Shown piece after piece: positions 28,497 through 37,190 of a stretch of DNA of 64,000 bases. The stretch covers positions 62,001 to 126,000 of the forward strand of contig JAGWLO010000001.1 in assembly GCA_028872015.1 (NCBI GenBank), read 5' to 3'. Position 1 is the first letter of the stretch; each line of letters starts with the position of its first letter. The stretch comes from Burkholderiales bacterium. Lineage in GTDB: Bacteria > Pseudomonadota > Gammaproteobacteria > Burkholderiales > Burkholderiaceae_C. Under the pieces are notes generated by a model, which was not told where the DNA came from, did not search any database, and saw only the letters and a list, made by a program, of their open reading frames with translations. Made by a program: the position numbers and the translations under genes.

Positions 28497-30047
28497 TTAC
28501 GCCAGCAGCCGAGCCAGCACATCGGCCGCCCGGCGCTCCACCGCGGCATCCATGCGGATCGCACGCCCCCACTCGCGCTGCGTCTCGCCGGGCCACTTGT
28601 GGGTCGCGTCCAGGCCCATCTTGCCGCCCAGGCCGCTCACGGGCGAGGCGAAGTCCAGGTAGTCGATCGGGGTGTTCTCGACCAGCGTGGTGTCGCGCAC
28701 GGGATCCATGCGCGTGGTCAGCGCCCACACCACCTGCTTCCAGTCGCGGATGTCGACGTCGTCGTCGGTGACGACGATGAACTTGGTGTACATGAACTGG
28801 CGCAGAAAGCTCCACAGCCCGAACATCAGGCGCTTGGCGTGGCCCGGGTAGGCCTTGCGGATGGAGATCACCGCCAGGCGATAGCTGCAGCCTTCGGGCG
28901 GCAGGTAGAAGTCGACGATCTCGGGAAACTGCTTCTGCAGGATGGGCACGAACACCTCGTTCAGCGCCTGCCCCAGCACGGCCGGCTCATCGGGGGGCTG
29001 GCCGGTGTAAGTGGAGTGGTAGATCGGGTCGCGCCGGTGCGTCAGGCGCTCGATCTCGAACACCGGGAACCAGTCCTGCTCGTTGTAGTAACCCGTGTGG
29101 TCGCCGAACGGTCCTTCCAGCGCATGCAGCCAGCCCCCCTGCTCGCGCAGCCGCACGCCATGCGCCGACTCGCCGGCGTAGCCCGGGGCGGCGGGCGGGA
29201 TATGCCCCTCCAGCACGAACTCGGCGCTCGCCGGCACCTGCAGCCGCAGGCCGCCCTCGCCGACCCCGGTCGCCACCACCTCGGTACGGCTGCCGCGCAG
29301 CAAACCTGCGAACTGGTACTCCGACAAGGTGTCGGGCACGGGCGTCACGGCGCCCAGGATCGTTGCCGGGTCGGCCCCCAGCGCCACCGCCAGCGGGAAT
29401 GGCTGGCCGGGGTTGGCGCGCGCGAATTCGCGAAAGTCGAGGGCTCCGCCGCGGTGGGCCAGCCAGCGCATGATCACCGAACGCGGCCCGATCACCTGCT
29501 GGCGGTAGATGCCCAGGTTCTGTCGCTGCCGGGGATTGGCCACACCCTGCGGGCCCCGGGTGACGACCAGGCCCCAGGTGATCAGCGGCCCGGCGTCCCC
29601 CGGCCAGCAGGTCTGCACCGGCAGCTGGGCCAGGTCGATCTCCGACCCTTCGATCACCACCTCCTGGCAACGGCCGCTGCGCTGCAGGGCCGGCTTCATG
29701 TCCCACAGGGCCTTGGCCATTTGCAGCAGCCGGCCGGCGTCCCTGACGCCTTTCGGCGGCTCCGGCTCCTTGAGGCTGGCCAGCAGGGCGCCGATGGCCC
29801 GCAGCTCGGCGGGATCCTCCGCACCCATGCCCAGCGCCACCCGCCGGGTGGTGCCGAACAGGTTGATCAGGCAGGGAATTTTGTAACCCGCAGGGTTGCT
29901 GCAAAGCAACGCCGGTCCGCCGGCGCGCAGCAGTTTGTCGCCGATTGCCGTCATTTCCAGGCGCGGGGACACCGGTTCAGCCAGGGTTCGCAGCTCGCCG
30001 ACACGTTCGAGCTGAGCCATGAAATCGCGCAAGTCCCGGTACTTCAT
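28497..30047 (-). CDS. ubiD: 4-hydroxy-3-polyprenylbenzoate decarboxylase
   Basis: A 516-aa UbiD-family decarboxylase that uses prenylated FMN to remove the carboxyl group of 4-hydroxy-3-polyprenylbenzoate in ubiquinone synthesis. It has [14 protein letters not shown] at the N-terminus, [12 protein letters not shown], the cofactor-binding [11 protein letters not shown] near residue 315, and [15 protein letters not shown]. Length equals that of E. coli UbiD. Monocistronic, with AT-rich upstream DNA shared with the divergent transglycosylase gene. Other UbiD-family decarboxylases act on aromatic acids, but the length and full-length match favour the ubiquinone enzyme. Confidence 0.93.
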   Translation of the reverse strand: MKYRDLRDFMAQLERVGELRTLAEPVSPRLEMTAIGDKLLRAGGPALLCSNPAGYKIPCLINLFGTTRRVALGMGAEDPAELRAIGALLASLKEPEPPKGVRDAGRLLQMAKALWDMKPALQRSGRCQEVVIEGSEIDLAQLPVQTCWPGDAGPLITWGLVVTRGPQGVANPRQRQNLGIYRQQVIGPRSVIMRWLAHRGGALDFREFARANPGQPFPLAVALGADPATILGAVTPVPDTLSEYQFAGLLRGSRTEVVATGVGEGGLRLQVPASAEFVLEGHIPPAAPGYAGESAHGVRLREQGGWLHALEGPFGDHTGYYNEQDWFPVFEIERLTHRRDPIYHSTYTGQPPDEPAVLGQALNEVFVPILQKQFPEIVDFYLPPEGCSYRLAVISIRKAYPGHAKRLMFGLWSFLRQFMYTKFIVVTDDDVDIRDWKQVVWALTTRMDPVRDTTLVENTPIDYLDFASPVSGLGGKMGLDATHKWPGETQREWGRAIRMDAAVERRAADVLARLLA

Positions 30048-30080
30048 ACCTTTAGATAATGAACTACTATTTTCATATTC

Positions 30081-30109
30081 TTGACCGGGTATGAAGCGCT
30101 TCCTAGAAT
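30081..30109 (+). promoter_or_regulatory. Sigma-70 promoter of the lytic transglycosylase gene
   Basis: TTGACC at 30081-30086 and TAGAAT at 30104-30109 are separated by exactly 17 bp, each 5/6 to consensus, within the most AT-rich stretch around. The spacer contains the palindrome GAAGCGCTTC (30093-30102), a possible operator; another inverted repeat (CCTGAA-A-TTCAGG) begins at 30119 near the predicted transcript start. Confidence 0.65.
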
Positions 30110-30297
30110 TTGGTCACGCCTGAAATTCAGGGTTTACCCGCTGCAGCGAGGACATCGGTCACGCGCAGCGAAGGAACGGGGTCTGCGGCCAGTGGCCCGC
30201 TTCGTTCAGGGCCGCAAGTCGGTCGGGGATTATTGCTGCGGCATCCACCGCGCCCTGTCGGGGTGCGCTGCGGCCGGTTGTTCTGAGGAGAGTCTTG

Positions 30298-31236
30298 ATG
30301 CGAGCCATCGCCTTGTTGCGCCGGGCCCAGCGCGAAACCGCGGGGTCGCTGCGCGTGTTCGCGCGCGATGTGGTCAGCGGCGTGTTCGAGGTCAGCCACA
30401 ACGCCCTGGCCCTGGTGGGCCTGCTGGCGGTGGGGCTGGTCGTGTTCGCCCTCGGCCGCGCCGACCTGCGCCACCAGGCCGAAGTGGCGGCGCTCGAATG
30501 GCTGCAGAACCGGCAGGAAGCGCGCGACCTGGCCTCCGGCAATGTGCTGGCGACCGTGGCCGACCCCAGCGGGGTGACCCGAGCCACCGCCACGAGCCTG
30601 GCCGACCTGCCGCGCCAGCAGGCCACCCTGGCGAACTGGATCGCCCGCCGTTATCGCGTTGCGCCCGAGCCCATCGGCGCCCTGGTGCGGGAAGCCTGGT
30701 CGGTGGGCCAGCGCGCCCACCTCGACCCCACCCTGATCCTGGCCATCATGGCCATCGAGTCCAGCTTCAACCCCTTCGCCCAGAGCACCGTCGGCGCACA
30801 GGGGCTGATGCAGGTGCTGACGCGCGTGCACGACGACAAGTACGAGGCCTTCGGCGGCGCGCGCGCGGCTTTCGACCCCATCAGCAACCTGCGCGTGGGG
30901 GTGCAGGTGCTGCACGACTGCATCGTGCAGGCCGGCAGCGTGCAGGAAGGACTGCGCTACTACGTCGGCGCGGCGCTGCTGGGCAACGACGGCGGCTACG
31001 TCAGCCGGGTGCTGGCCGAGCAGTCGCATATGCGCGCGGTGGCCGACGGCCAGCGCGTGCCGGTCAACGTGCCGATCGTGACGCCGGGGGCGCTGCCTGC
31101 GCCCACCGCGCAGACGCCCCAACCCGGCGGGCTGCAGCAGACCTCGGCCCCGGCGGCCGGGATCGCCGTGTCGCCGGCAGCCGCCGAGACCTCGTCGGCC
31201 GATGCCGGCTCGGAGCGCGTGGCGCTGGCTCACTGA
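30298..31236 (+). CDS. Membrane-anchored lytic transglycosylase
   Basis: A 312-aa protein. A transmembrane helix (about residues 36-56, [17 protein letters not shown]) anchors it with the rest in the periplasm. The SLT fold contains the catalytic Glu in [13 protein letters not shown], then GAQGLMQV, and [14 protein letters not shown]. It would cleave the MurNAc-GlcNAc bond of peptidoglycan with 1,6-anhydro ring formation. The C-terminal 60 residues are Pro/Ala/Thr-rich and probably disordered. ATG 30298 has ribosome site GAGGAG; a TTG one codon earlier is less likely. A 180-nt leader follows the predicted promoter. Confidence 0.88.
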   Translation: MRAIALLRRAQRETAGSLRVFARDVVSGVFEVSHNALALVGLLAVGLVVFALGRADLRHQAEVAALEWLQNRQEARDLASGNVLATVADPSGVTRATATSLADLPRQQATLANWIARRYRVAPEPIGALVREAWSVGQRAHLDPTLILAIMAIESSFNPFAQSTVGAQGLMQVLTRVHDDKYEAFGGARAAFDPISNLRVGVQVLHDCIVQAGSVQEGLRYYVGAALLGNDGGYVSRVLAEQSHMRAVADGQRVPVNVPIVTPGALPAPTAQTPQPGGLQQTSAPAAGIAVSPAAAETSSADAGSERVALAH

Positions 31237-31294
31237 TCAGCGGCCGCAGCCCGCGCCGGCCTCACCCGCCGCGGCAAAGCTACACTCTCGCCCT

Positions 31295-31400
31295 CTGTGC
31301 GACTGGCGATAGGGGCCTTGCGGCTCCGAGGTGGAGGACCACCGGGAAGCGCAGGCTGCCGCGGACTCGCGCGGCGGTTGTCAGCCGTGCGCCTGGGCAG
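31295..31400 (+). promoter_or_regulatory. ZTP (pfl-type) riboswitch upstream of glyA
   Basis: The 5' stem CTGTGC (31295-31300) pairs with GCGCAG (31349-31354). Inside are ACTGGCGA and the P2 hairpin GGTGG-AGGA-CCACC followed by CGGGAAGCG, the core of the ZTP aptamer. After a 30-nt linker comes the second conserved block CCGTGCGCCTGGGCAGC (31385-31401), which forms the pseudoknot. An extra small hairpin (GGGGCC/GGCTCC) is inserted in the J1/2 region. ZTP signals folate-limited purine synthesis and turns on one-carbon genes such as glyA. It lies 72 bp before the glyA ATG. Confidence 0.88.
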
Positions 31401-31472
31401 CCCTCGGATCTCCGGCCCTGCGAGACCGCGCTGGCCGGGGCGCGAAGGCCCTTCCACCCGAAGAGGACTGCC

Positions 31473-32723
31473 ATGTTCGACCGCAGCGTTTCCACCGTCG
31501 CCCAGGTGGACCCCGAGATCTGGGCCGCGATCCAGTCCGAGAACCGGCGCCAGGAAGATCACATCGAACTCATCGCCAGCGAGAACTACACCTCGCCGGC
31601 CGTGATGGCCGCCCAGGGCTCGCAGCTGACCAACAAGTACGCCGAGGGCTACCCGGGCAAGCGCTACTACGGCGGCTGCGAGAACGTCGACGTGGTCGAA
31701 CAGCTGGCCATCGACCGCTGCCGGCAGCTCTTCGGCGCCGCCCACGCCAACGTGCAGGCCAACTCGGGCTCGCAGGCCAACCAGGCGGTCTTCTTCGGCC
31801 TGCTGCAGCCGGGCGACACCGTCATGGGCATGAGCCTGGCCGAAGGCGGCCACCTGACCCACGGCATGCCGCTGAACATGAGTGGCAAGTGGTTCAAGGT
31901 GGTCAGCTACGGCCTGGACGCCCGAGAAGCCATCGACTACGAGGCGATGGAGCGGCTGGCGCACGAGACGCGGCCCAAGCTCATCATCGCCGGCGCCTCG
32001 GCCTACAGCCTGCGCATCGACTTCGAGCGCTTCGCGCGCGTGGCCCGCGCGGTGGGCGCCTACCTGATGGTCGACATGGCGCACTACGCCGGCCTCATCG
32101 CCGCCGGCGTGTACCCGAATCCGCTGCCGCACGCGGACGTGGTCACCTCGACCACGCACAAGAGCCTGCGCGGCCCGCGCGGCGGCATCATCGTGACCAA
32201 CGACGAGGCGATCGCCAAGAAGATCAACAGCGCGATCTTCCCCGGCATCCAGGGCGGTCCGCTGATGCACGTGATCGCGGCCAAGGCGGTGGCCTTCAAG
32301 GAGGCGCTGGCGCCCGAGTTCAAGGCCTACCAGCAGCAGGTGGTGGCCAACGCCCGCGTGCTGGCGAACACGCTGATCGAGCGCGGCCTGCGCATCGTCA
32401 GCGGCGGCACCGAGAGCCACGTGATGCTGGTCGACCTGCGCCCCAAGGGCCTGACCGGCAAGGACGCCGAGGCGATCCTGGGCCGGGCCCACATGACCTG
32501 CAACAAGAACGGCATCCCGAACGACCCGCAGAAGCCGATGGTGACCAGCGGCATCCGCCTGGGCACGCCGGCGCTGACCACGCGCGGCTTCCGCGAAGCG
32601 CAGGCGCGCCGCACGGCGCAGCTCATCGCCGACGTGCTGGACCGCCCGCACGATGACGCCGCCATCGCCGCCGTGCGGGCCGAAGTCGCGGCGCTGACGC
32701 GCGACTTTCCGGTCTACCGCTGA
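31473..32723 (+). CDS. glyA: Serine hydroxymethyltransferase
   Basis: A 416-aa PLP enzyme that converts serine and tetrahydrofolate to glycine and 5,10-methylene-THF. It has [45 protein letters not shown], the Schiff-base Lys in [14 protein letters not shown] and the C-terminal [10 protein letters not shown]. Length is standard. AGAGGA precedes the ATG. It is controlled by an upstream ZTP riboswitch. nrdR follows after 19 bp, so both are likely on one transcript. Confidence 0.97.
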   Translation: MFDRSVSTVAQVDPEIWAAIQSENRRQEDHIELIASENYTSPAVMAAQGSQLTNKYAEGYPGKRYYGGCENVDVVEQLAIDRCRQLFGAAHANVQANSGSQANQAVFFGLLQPGDTVMGMSLAEGGHLTHGMPLNMSGKWFKVVSYGLDAREAIDYEAMERLAHETRPKLIIAGASAYSLRIDFERFARVARAVGAYLMVDMAHYAGLIAAGVYPNPLPHADVVTSTTHKSLRGPRGGIIVTNDEAIAKKINSAIFPGIQGGPLMHVIAAKAVAFKEALAPEFKAYQQQVVANARVLANTLIERGLRIVSGGTESHVMLVDLRPKGLTGKDAEAILGRAHMTCNKNGIPNDPQKPMVTSGIRLGTPALTTRGFREAQARRTAQLIADVLDRPHDDAAIAAVRAEVAALTRDFPVYR

Positions 32724-32742
32724 GGCGGCAGCCTGGCTGCGC

Positions 32743-33186
32743 ATGCGCTGCCCTTACTGCACCCACGAAGAGACGCAGGTCGTCGAGACGCGCGAGTCCG
32801 ACGAAGGCGACGTCATCCGCCGGCGCCGCCGCTGCACCCACTGCGAGAAGCGCTTCACCACCTACGAACGCACCGAGATCGCACTGCCCGCGGTGGTGAA
32901 GAAGGACGGCGCACGGGTCGAGTTCGACCCCGCCAAGCTGCGCGCCTCGATGCTGCTGGCACTGCGCAAGCGGCCGGTGAGCGTGGAGCAGATCGACGCA
33001 GCGATCGAGCGCATCCAGGACAAGCTGATCGCCACCGCCGCGCGCGAGGTGCCCAGCACGCGCCTGGGTGAGCTGGTGATGCGCGAGTTGAAGCGCATCG
33101 ACAAGGTCGCCTACGTACGCTTCGCCTCGGTCTACCGCGAGTTCGAGGACGTGGATGCCTTCCGGCAGCTGATCCGGGACATTTGA
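32743..33186 (+). CDS. nrdR: Transcriptional repressor NrdR
   Basis: A 147-aa regulator of ribonucleotide reductase genes. The N-terminal zinc ribbon has MRCPYC and CTHCEKRF, four Cys ligands. The ATP-cone domain follows: [19 protein letters not shown] and the conserved ending [17 protein letters not shown] and dATP binding control its oligomeric state and DNA binding. Length and motifs are complete. It follows glyA, the common order in Burkholderiales. Confidence 0.96.
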   Translation: MRCPYCTHEETQVVETRESDEGDVIRRRRRCTHCEKRFTTYERTEIALPAVVKKDGARVEFDPAKLRASMLLALRKRPVSVEQIDAAIERIQDKLIATAAREVPSTRLGELVMRELKRIDKVAYVRFASVYREFEDVDAFRQLIRDI

Positions 33187-33204
33187 GGCGCCACCCCCGC
33201 CGTG

Positions 33205-33224
33205 GGGCGCCCGGCCGGGCGCCC
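33205..33224. terminator. 20-bp perfect palindrome after nrdR
   Basis: GGGCGCCCGG is followed directly by CCGGGCGCCC, a perfect self-complementary 20-mer 18 bp past the nrdR stop. It may terminate glyA-nrdR, although there is no loop spacer or U-run. A DNA-binding site is the alternative. Confidence 0.4.
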
Positions 33225-33310
33225 TCCGCGGGCCGCCAGCGCGGGGGACGCGGGAACGCAGGCGGTTTCCTAGAGTGCAGGCCATGCCCCGCCTCGCCCA
33301 GGAGACCCCC

Positions 33311-33907
33311 ATGACCCGCACCCCCCTGCCGCGCCTTGCGCAGCTGCCACGCGCATCGCACCGGCGCCACCCGCCGCCCGGCCAGCCCGGCCAACGCGGC
33401 CTGACGCTGATCGAGTGTTGCGCCGCGCTGGCCGTCACCGCGCTCGGGCTGAGCGCAGCCGTGCCGGACCTGGGCTCGGCGCGCCAGCGGCATCAGCTGC
33501 AGGGCGCCTCGGCACAGATCGAGAGCGACCTGCACTACGCGCGCAGTCTGGCCGTGGCCCGCAACGCGCCGGTGCGGGTCAGCTTCACATCCGGCCCCGC
33601 GCTCACCTGCTACGTCATCCACACCGGCGCCGCCGACGCCTGCCCCTGCGACGCCCAGGGCCAGCCCGTCTGCAGGGCGGGCGCGGTCGCACTGCGCAGC
33701 ATGCCCTTCGCGGCCGACGCGCCGGTGTCGGTGCGTTCGAACTCGCGCTCGATGCTCTTCGACCCCCGCAACGGCACCGTCACGCCTACGGCCACGGTGC
33801 AGTTGCAGGGCCGCGACGGCAGCGGCGTCAGGCTCGTCGTCAACGTGCTCGGCCGGGTCCGCGGCTGCAGCACCGGCGCAGCGCTGACGGGCTACGCCGC
33901 CTGCTGA
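33311..33907 (+). CDS. GspH/FimT-family minor pseudopilin
   Basis: A 198-aa type IV pilin-like protein. After a 35-residue basic and Pro-rich leader comes the prepilin peptidase site RGLTLIECC (cut after Gly, Glu at +5) and a hydrophobic helix. The globular part has YARSLAVARNAPV and a C-terminal VVNVLGRVRGC, typical of GspH/FimT. Two or three Cys pairs suggest disulfides. ATG 33311 has the good site AGGAGA at 33300; ATG 33284 is an alternative. FimT-type pilins prime pilus assembly and can bind DNA during natural transformation. First of six pilin genes. Confidence 0.85.
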   Translation: MTRTPLPRLAQLPRASHRRHPPPGQPGQRGLTLIECCAALAVTALGLSAAVPDLGSARQRHQLQGASAQIESDLHYARSLAVARNAPVRVSFTSGPALTCYVIHTGAADACPCDAQGQPVCRAGAVALRSMPFAADAPVSVRSNSRSMLFDPRNGTVTPTATVQLQGRDGSGVRLVVNVLGRVRGCSTGAALTGYAAC

Positions 33908-34018
33908 GGGGGCCCGCGGGTTTCCCCGGGCACGGTCCCCGACCGACGGTCGCGTGGCGGCGACGGACGGCGGCTCCCGCGAGGAATTCGTCACGCTGTG
34001 CTGCGGATAATCGGGCCG

Positions 34019-34510
34019 ATGAACTGTCCGCCCACCCGGCTTCGCACGCGCCGCACCGGCTTCACGCTGGTCGAGCTGACGATCGCCATCGCCGTGCTGG
34101 CGGTGCTGGCCGCGGTGGCCTTCCCGAGCTACCTCAATGCCCTGCGCAAGGGCCGGCGGTCCGAGGCGGTGGCCGCGCTCAGCGCGGTGCAGCAGGGCCA
34201 GGAACGCTGGCGCGCCAACAACCAGCAGTACGCGGCCTCGCTCACCGACCTGAATGCCGGCATGCCGGCCTCCGGCGCCGTGACAGGGCCCGGCGGCTAC
34301 TACACGCTGAGCATCCAGCAAGCCGATGCCACCGGCTACGTGCTGGCCGCGCAGGCGGTCGCCGGCACGTCGCAGGCCGGCGACACCGGCTGCCAGACGA
34401 TGCAACTGCAATTGTTCAACGGCGCGATCTTCTATGGCGGCTGCGCTGCTGCCTGCAGCGCGCCGGCTGGTGCTGCCGTGCCCGACCCCAACCGCTGCTG
34501 GTCGAAGTGA
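34019..34510 (+). CDS. pilE: PilE-like type IV pilin
   Basis: A 163-aa pilin. The prepilin site is RRTGFTLVELTIAIAVLAVL with Glu at +5, followed by AFPSYLNALRKGRRSEAVAAL typical of PilE. The C-terminal D-region has the final Cys pair motif (CSAPAGAAVPDPNRCW). It shares the PilE family pattern of minor pilins found with PilV/W/X. A GTG at 33998 would add 7 residues. The stop overlaps the next start by 1 bp (TGATG). It is probably a minor rather than major pilin given its position. Confidence 0.85.
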   Translation: MNCPPTRLRTRRTGFTLVELTIAIAVLAVLAAVAFPSYLNALRKGRRSEAVAALSAVQQGQERWRANNQQYAASLTDLNAGMPASGAVTGPGGYYTLSIQQADATGYVLAAQAVAGTSQAGDTGCQTMQLQLFNGAIFYGGCAAACSAPAGAAVPDPNRCWSK

Positions 34511-35118
34511 TGGCAGCGCCGCGCCCGATCGCCGATCGCGCCGATCCCGTTGGCCGCGCCAGCCGCCACGCAGCCGGTGGCTTCACGCTGATCGAGATGC
34601 TGGTGGCGGTGGCGGTGCTGGTGATACTGGTCACGGTGGCCGCGCCGTCGTTCACCCAGCTCATCGCCCAGCAGCGGCTGAAGCGCATCAATGCCGAGCT
34701 GGTGACGGCGCTGCAGTACGCCCGCACCGAGGCCGTGGCGCGCAACACGTCGATCCAGTTCATGCTGATGCGGTCGTCGGCCATGACCTGCTACATGGTC
34801 TTCATCGAGGGCGGCGTGACCGACTGCGACTGCACGCGCACGCCTGGCAGCGCGTGCGTCCTAGGCCTGGGCGCCGAGCTGCAGACCACCCAGATCCCGA
34901 TCGGTACCGACGTACAGGTGCGTCGCCTCAGCGCCGGCGCCGCACCGCTGAGCTTTTCGTCGGATGGCCAGATGTCGGGCACCCCCGGCGCCAGCTTCAC
35001 GATCCGCACCAGCCGCATCAGCGGCGCACCCGGCACGCTGGTGACCACGGTCAACCCGATGGGCCGGCCCAGCGTGTGCACGCCCGACGGCTCGGTCTCG
35101 GGAGTGCCGACATGCTGA
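34510..35118 (+). CDS. Second GspH/FimT-family minor pseudopilin
   Basis: A 202-aa type IV pilin-like protein. AAGGFTLIEMLVAVAVLVIL is the prepilin site and helix; RTEAVARNTSIQFMLMRSS and SFSSDGQMSG belong to the GspH/FimT core. Four Cys cluster in CDCTRTPGSAC and near the end. It is the second FimT-like gene within 1.2 kb. Its end overlaps pilW by 7 bp, showing tight coupling. Confidence 0.84.
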   Translation: MAAPRPIADRADPVGRASRHAAGGFTLIEMLVAVAVLVILVTVAAPSFTQLIAQQRLKRINAELVTALQYARTEAVARNTSIQFMLMRSSAMTCYMVFIEGGVTDCDCTRTPGSACVLGLGAELQTTQIPIGTDVQVRRLSAGAAPLSFSSDGQMSGTPGASFTIRTSRISGAPGTLVTTVNPMGRPSVCTPDGSVSGVPTC

Positions 35119-35798
35119 CGCCGCGGTCCGCGATGCGGCCAGCCCAGGGCGGCCTGTCGCTGGTGGAGCTGATGGTGGGCGTGGCCATCGGCCTGTTCAT
35201 CGTGGCGGGTGCGGCCACCGTGGTGGCCACCCAGCTGGCCGACTCGCGCCGGCTCACGCTCGAGACGCAGATGCAGCAGGATCTGCGCGCCACGGCCGAC
35301 ATCATGGTGCGCCAGCTGCGCCGTGCCGGCTACTGGAGCGCGGCCAGCAGCACCGTGTGGTCGCCCGGGGCCCCCTGGTCGCTGAACCCCGGCGGCGCCG
35401 TCACGCTGGTCTCGCCCACCGAAGTCACCATCGCCCTGTCGGGTTCGGCCGTCACCGGCTACTACCTCAATCCGGGGCCACCCGGGGTGCTGATGCAGAA
35501 GTACGGCGCCAACCCGTCGCAGGCCCTCACCGACGGCACCACGATGAACGTGACCGGCTTCAACCTGCAGCTGGCCCCGATCGCCGCGGTGCCGATGAGC
35601 TGCCCCGCGCTATGCCCCGATGGCACCCAGGCCTGCTGGCCGACCTTGCAGCCGCAGGAGCTGCTGATCACGATCACCGGCCAGGCGGTCAGCGACCCGA
35701 GCGTGGTGCGCACCATCCAGAGCGCCGTGCGGCTGCGCAACGACCAGATCGTCAACCACAACGGCACCGGCCTGGGCGGGCCGCTGTGCCCGAGCTGA
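35112..35798 (+). CDS. pilW: PilW-family minor pilin
   Basis: A 228-aa protein. GGLSLVELMVGVAIGLFIV is the class III prepilin site with Glu at +5. QDLRATADIMVRQLRRAGYW is the hallmark PilW segment after the helix. Two Cys pairs are found in the C-terminal half (CPALCPDGTQACW). PilW, with PilX, PilV and PilE, forms the pilus tip-priming complex. Overlaps the previous gene by 7 bp and pilX begins 1 bp after its stop. Confidence 0.87.
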   Translation: MLTPRSAMRPAQGGLSLVELMVGVAIGLFIVAGAATVVATQLADSRRLTLETQMQQDLRATADIMVRQLRRAGYWSAASSTVWSPGAPWSLNPGGAVTLVSPTEVTIALSGSAVTGYYLNPGPPGVLMQKYGANPSQALTDGTTMNVTGFNLQLAPIAAVPMSCPALCPDGTQACWPTLQPQELLITITGQAVSDPSVVRTIQSAVRLRNDQIVNHNGTGLGGPLCPS

Positions 35799-35799
35799 G

Positions 35800-37188
35800 G
35801 TGGCCGTGAACCTGCCCCTGCGCCGCCTGCAGCTTGGCCGGCGGGCGCGACGCCACCCGGCCGCACCGCCGGCGCGCCAGCGCGGCGCCGGCGCGCTGAT
35901 CGTGGTGCTGGTGCTGTTCTTCGTCATCTCGCTGGTGGCGGCCTATGCCAACCGCAACATCATCTTCGAGCAGAAGATCTCGGCCAACCAGTACCGCTCC
36001 ACGCAGGCCTTCGAGGCCGCGGAGGCCGGCATCGAATGGGCGCTGGCCCTGCTCAACGGCGGCAAGGTCGACGACAACTGCCTGCCCAGCGCCACCGGCA
36101 CCAGCTTCCGCGCGCGCTACCTGAACATCGACACCGGCAGCGGCGTCGTCACCAGCCGGCTCTGGCCCAACCCGACCGGCGGCCCCAACCGCTACGCAGT
36201 GCAGTGCGTGGCCAACGGCGGCGGCTGGTCGTGCAGCTGCCCGACGAACGCCGCGCCCAGCCTGACCGCCCCCACCACCAGCGCCACCGCGCCGGCGTTC
36301 CAGGTCAGCTTCCTGCCTTCCACGGGCGGGCCGGGCTACGTGACGCTCCGAGCCCAGGGCTGCACGCGTCTGGACGCGGGCTGCCTGAGCTTTCCGCCCA
36401 ACGTCTCCGAAGGCGACGCCGCGGACATCATCACCGCCGTCGTCGCCTTGAAAGGCGCCCTCGCCACGCCGCCGGCCGCCGCCCTGACCACCGCCCCGTC
36501 GGCGGCCGGCACGCCGGGCCAGGTCGATTTCAGCGCCGGCGGCACACTGGCGGTGACGAATGCCGAGCCGCTGGTGAACGGCCTGACCATCGACGCCGCC
36601 GGCAGCGTCTCGACCGCCAACCTCACGCTCACCAGTACCCCCGGCTCGCCGGCGGCCAGTTCGTACCTGGCCGGTGACAGCACGATGCCGGCACCGCTGG
36701 CCACCACGCCGGCGCCGAGCGCCAACGACGCCCTGTTCGCGACCGTCTTCGGCATGTCGCGCACCGCCTACCAGCAGCAGCCGGCCACCATCACGCTGAA
36801 CTGCCCGCTCGATTGCAGCGCCTCCAACCTGGCCAGCGTGGCCGCCGCCAACCCCGGCCGCATCCTCTGGCTGGAAGGCGACGCCGCCCTGTCCGGCACC
36901 AGTCCCACCAGCATCGGCTCGCCCACCGCGCCGGTGGTGCTGGTGTCGCACGGCAACCTCACGGTCGCCGGCGCGCCGGTCACGCTCTACGGCCTGCTGT
37001 ACAGCTACGACGCGGCGGGCACCTGGGCCACCGGCGGGCCCCTGGCCGTCGTCGGCGCCGCCCTGGTCGAAGGCGATGCGCTGGGCACCGGCAGCCTGGC
37101 CGTGAGCTACGACCTGCCCACGCTGGCCCGGCTGCGCCTGGCCTCGGGCTCGTTCGTGCGCGTGCCCGGCAGCTGGCTGGACAACTGA
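35800..37188 (+). CDS. pilX: PilX-family protein with large C-terminal extension
   Basis: A 462-aa protein whose first 75 residues are clearly PilX: RGAGALIVVLVLFFVISLVAAY as the membrane helix and NQYRSTQAFEAAEAGIEWALA. The usual pilin Glu at +5 is replaced, as normal in PilX. Typical PilX is about 170-200 aa, so about 260 residues are extra: Ser/Thr/Ala/Gly-rich beta-type sequence with few Cys. A GTG start at 35800 (or 35806) is used. It may be a pilus-tip adhesive domain, which is inference. Confidence 0.8.
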   Translation: MAVNLPLRRLQLGRRARRHPAAPPARQRGAGALIVVLVLFFVISLVAAYANRNIIFEQKISANQYRSTQAFEAAEAGIEWALALLNGGKVDDNCLPSATGTSFRARYLNIDTGSGVVTSRLWPNPTGGPNRYAVQCVANGGGWSCSCPTNAAPSLTAPTTSATAPAFQVSFLPSTGGPGYVTLRAQGCTRLDAGCLSFPPNVSEGDAADIITAVVALKGALATPPAAALTTAPSAAGTPGQVDFSAGGTLAVTNAEPLVNGLTIDAAGSVSTANLTLTSTPGSPAASSYLAGDSTMPAPLATTPAPSANDALFATVFGMSRTAYQQQPATITLNCPLDCSASNLASVAAANPGRILWLEGDAALSGTSPTSIGSPTAPVVLVSHGNLTVAGAPVTLYGLLYSYDAAGTWATGGPLAVVGAALVEGDALGTGSLAVSYDLPTLARLRLASGSFVRVPGSWLDN

Positions 37189-37190
37189 CC

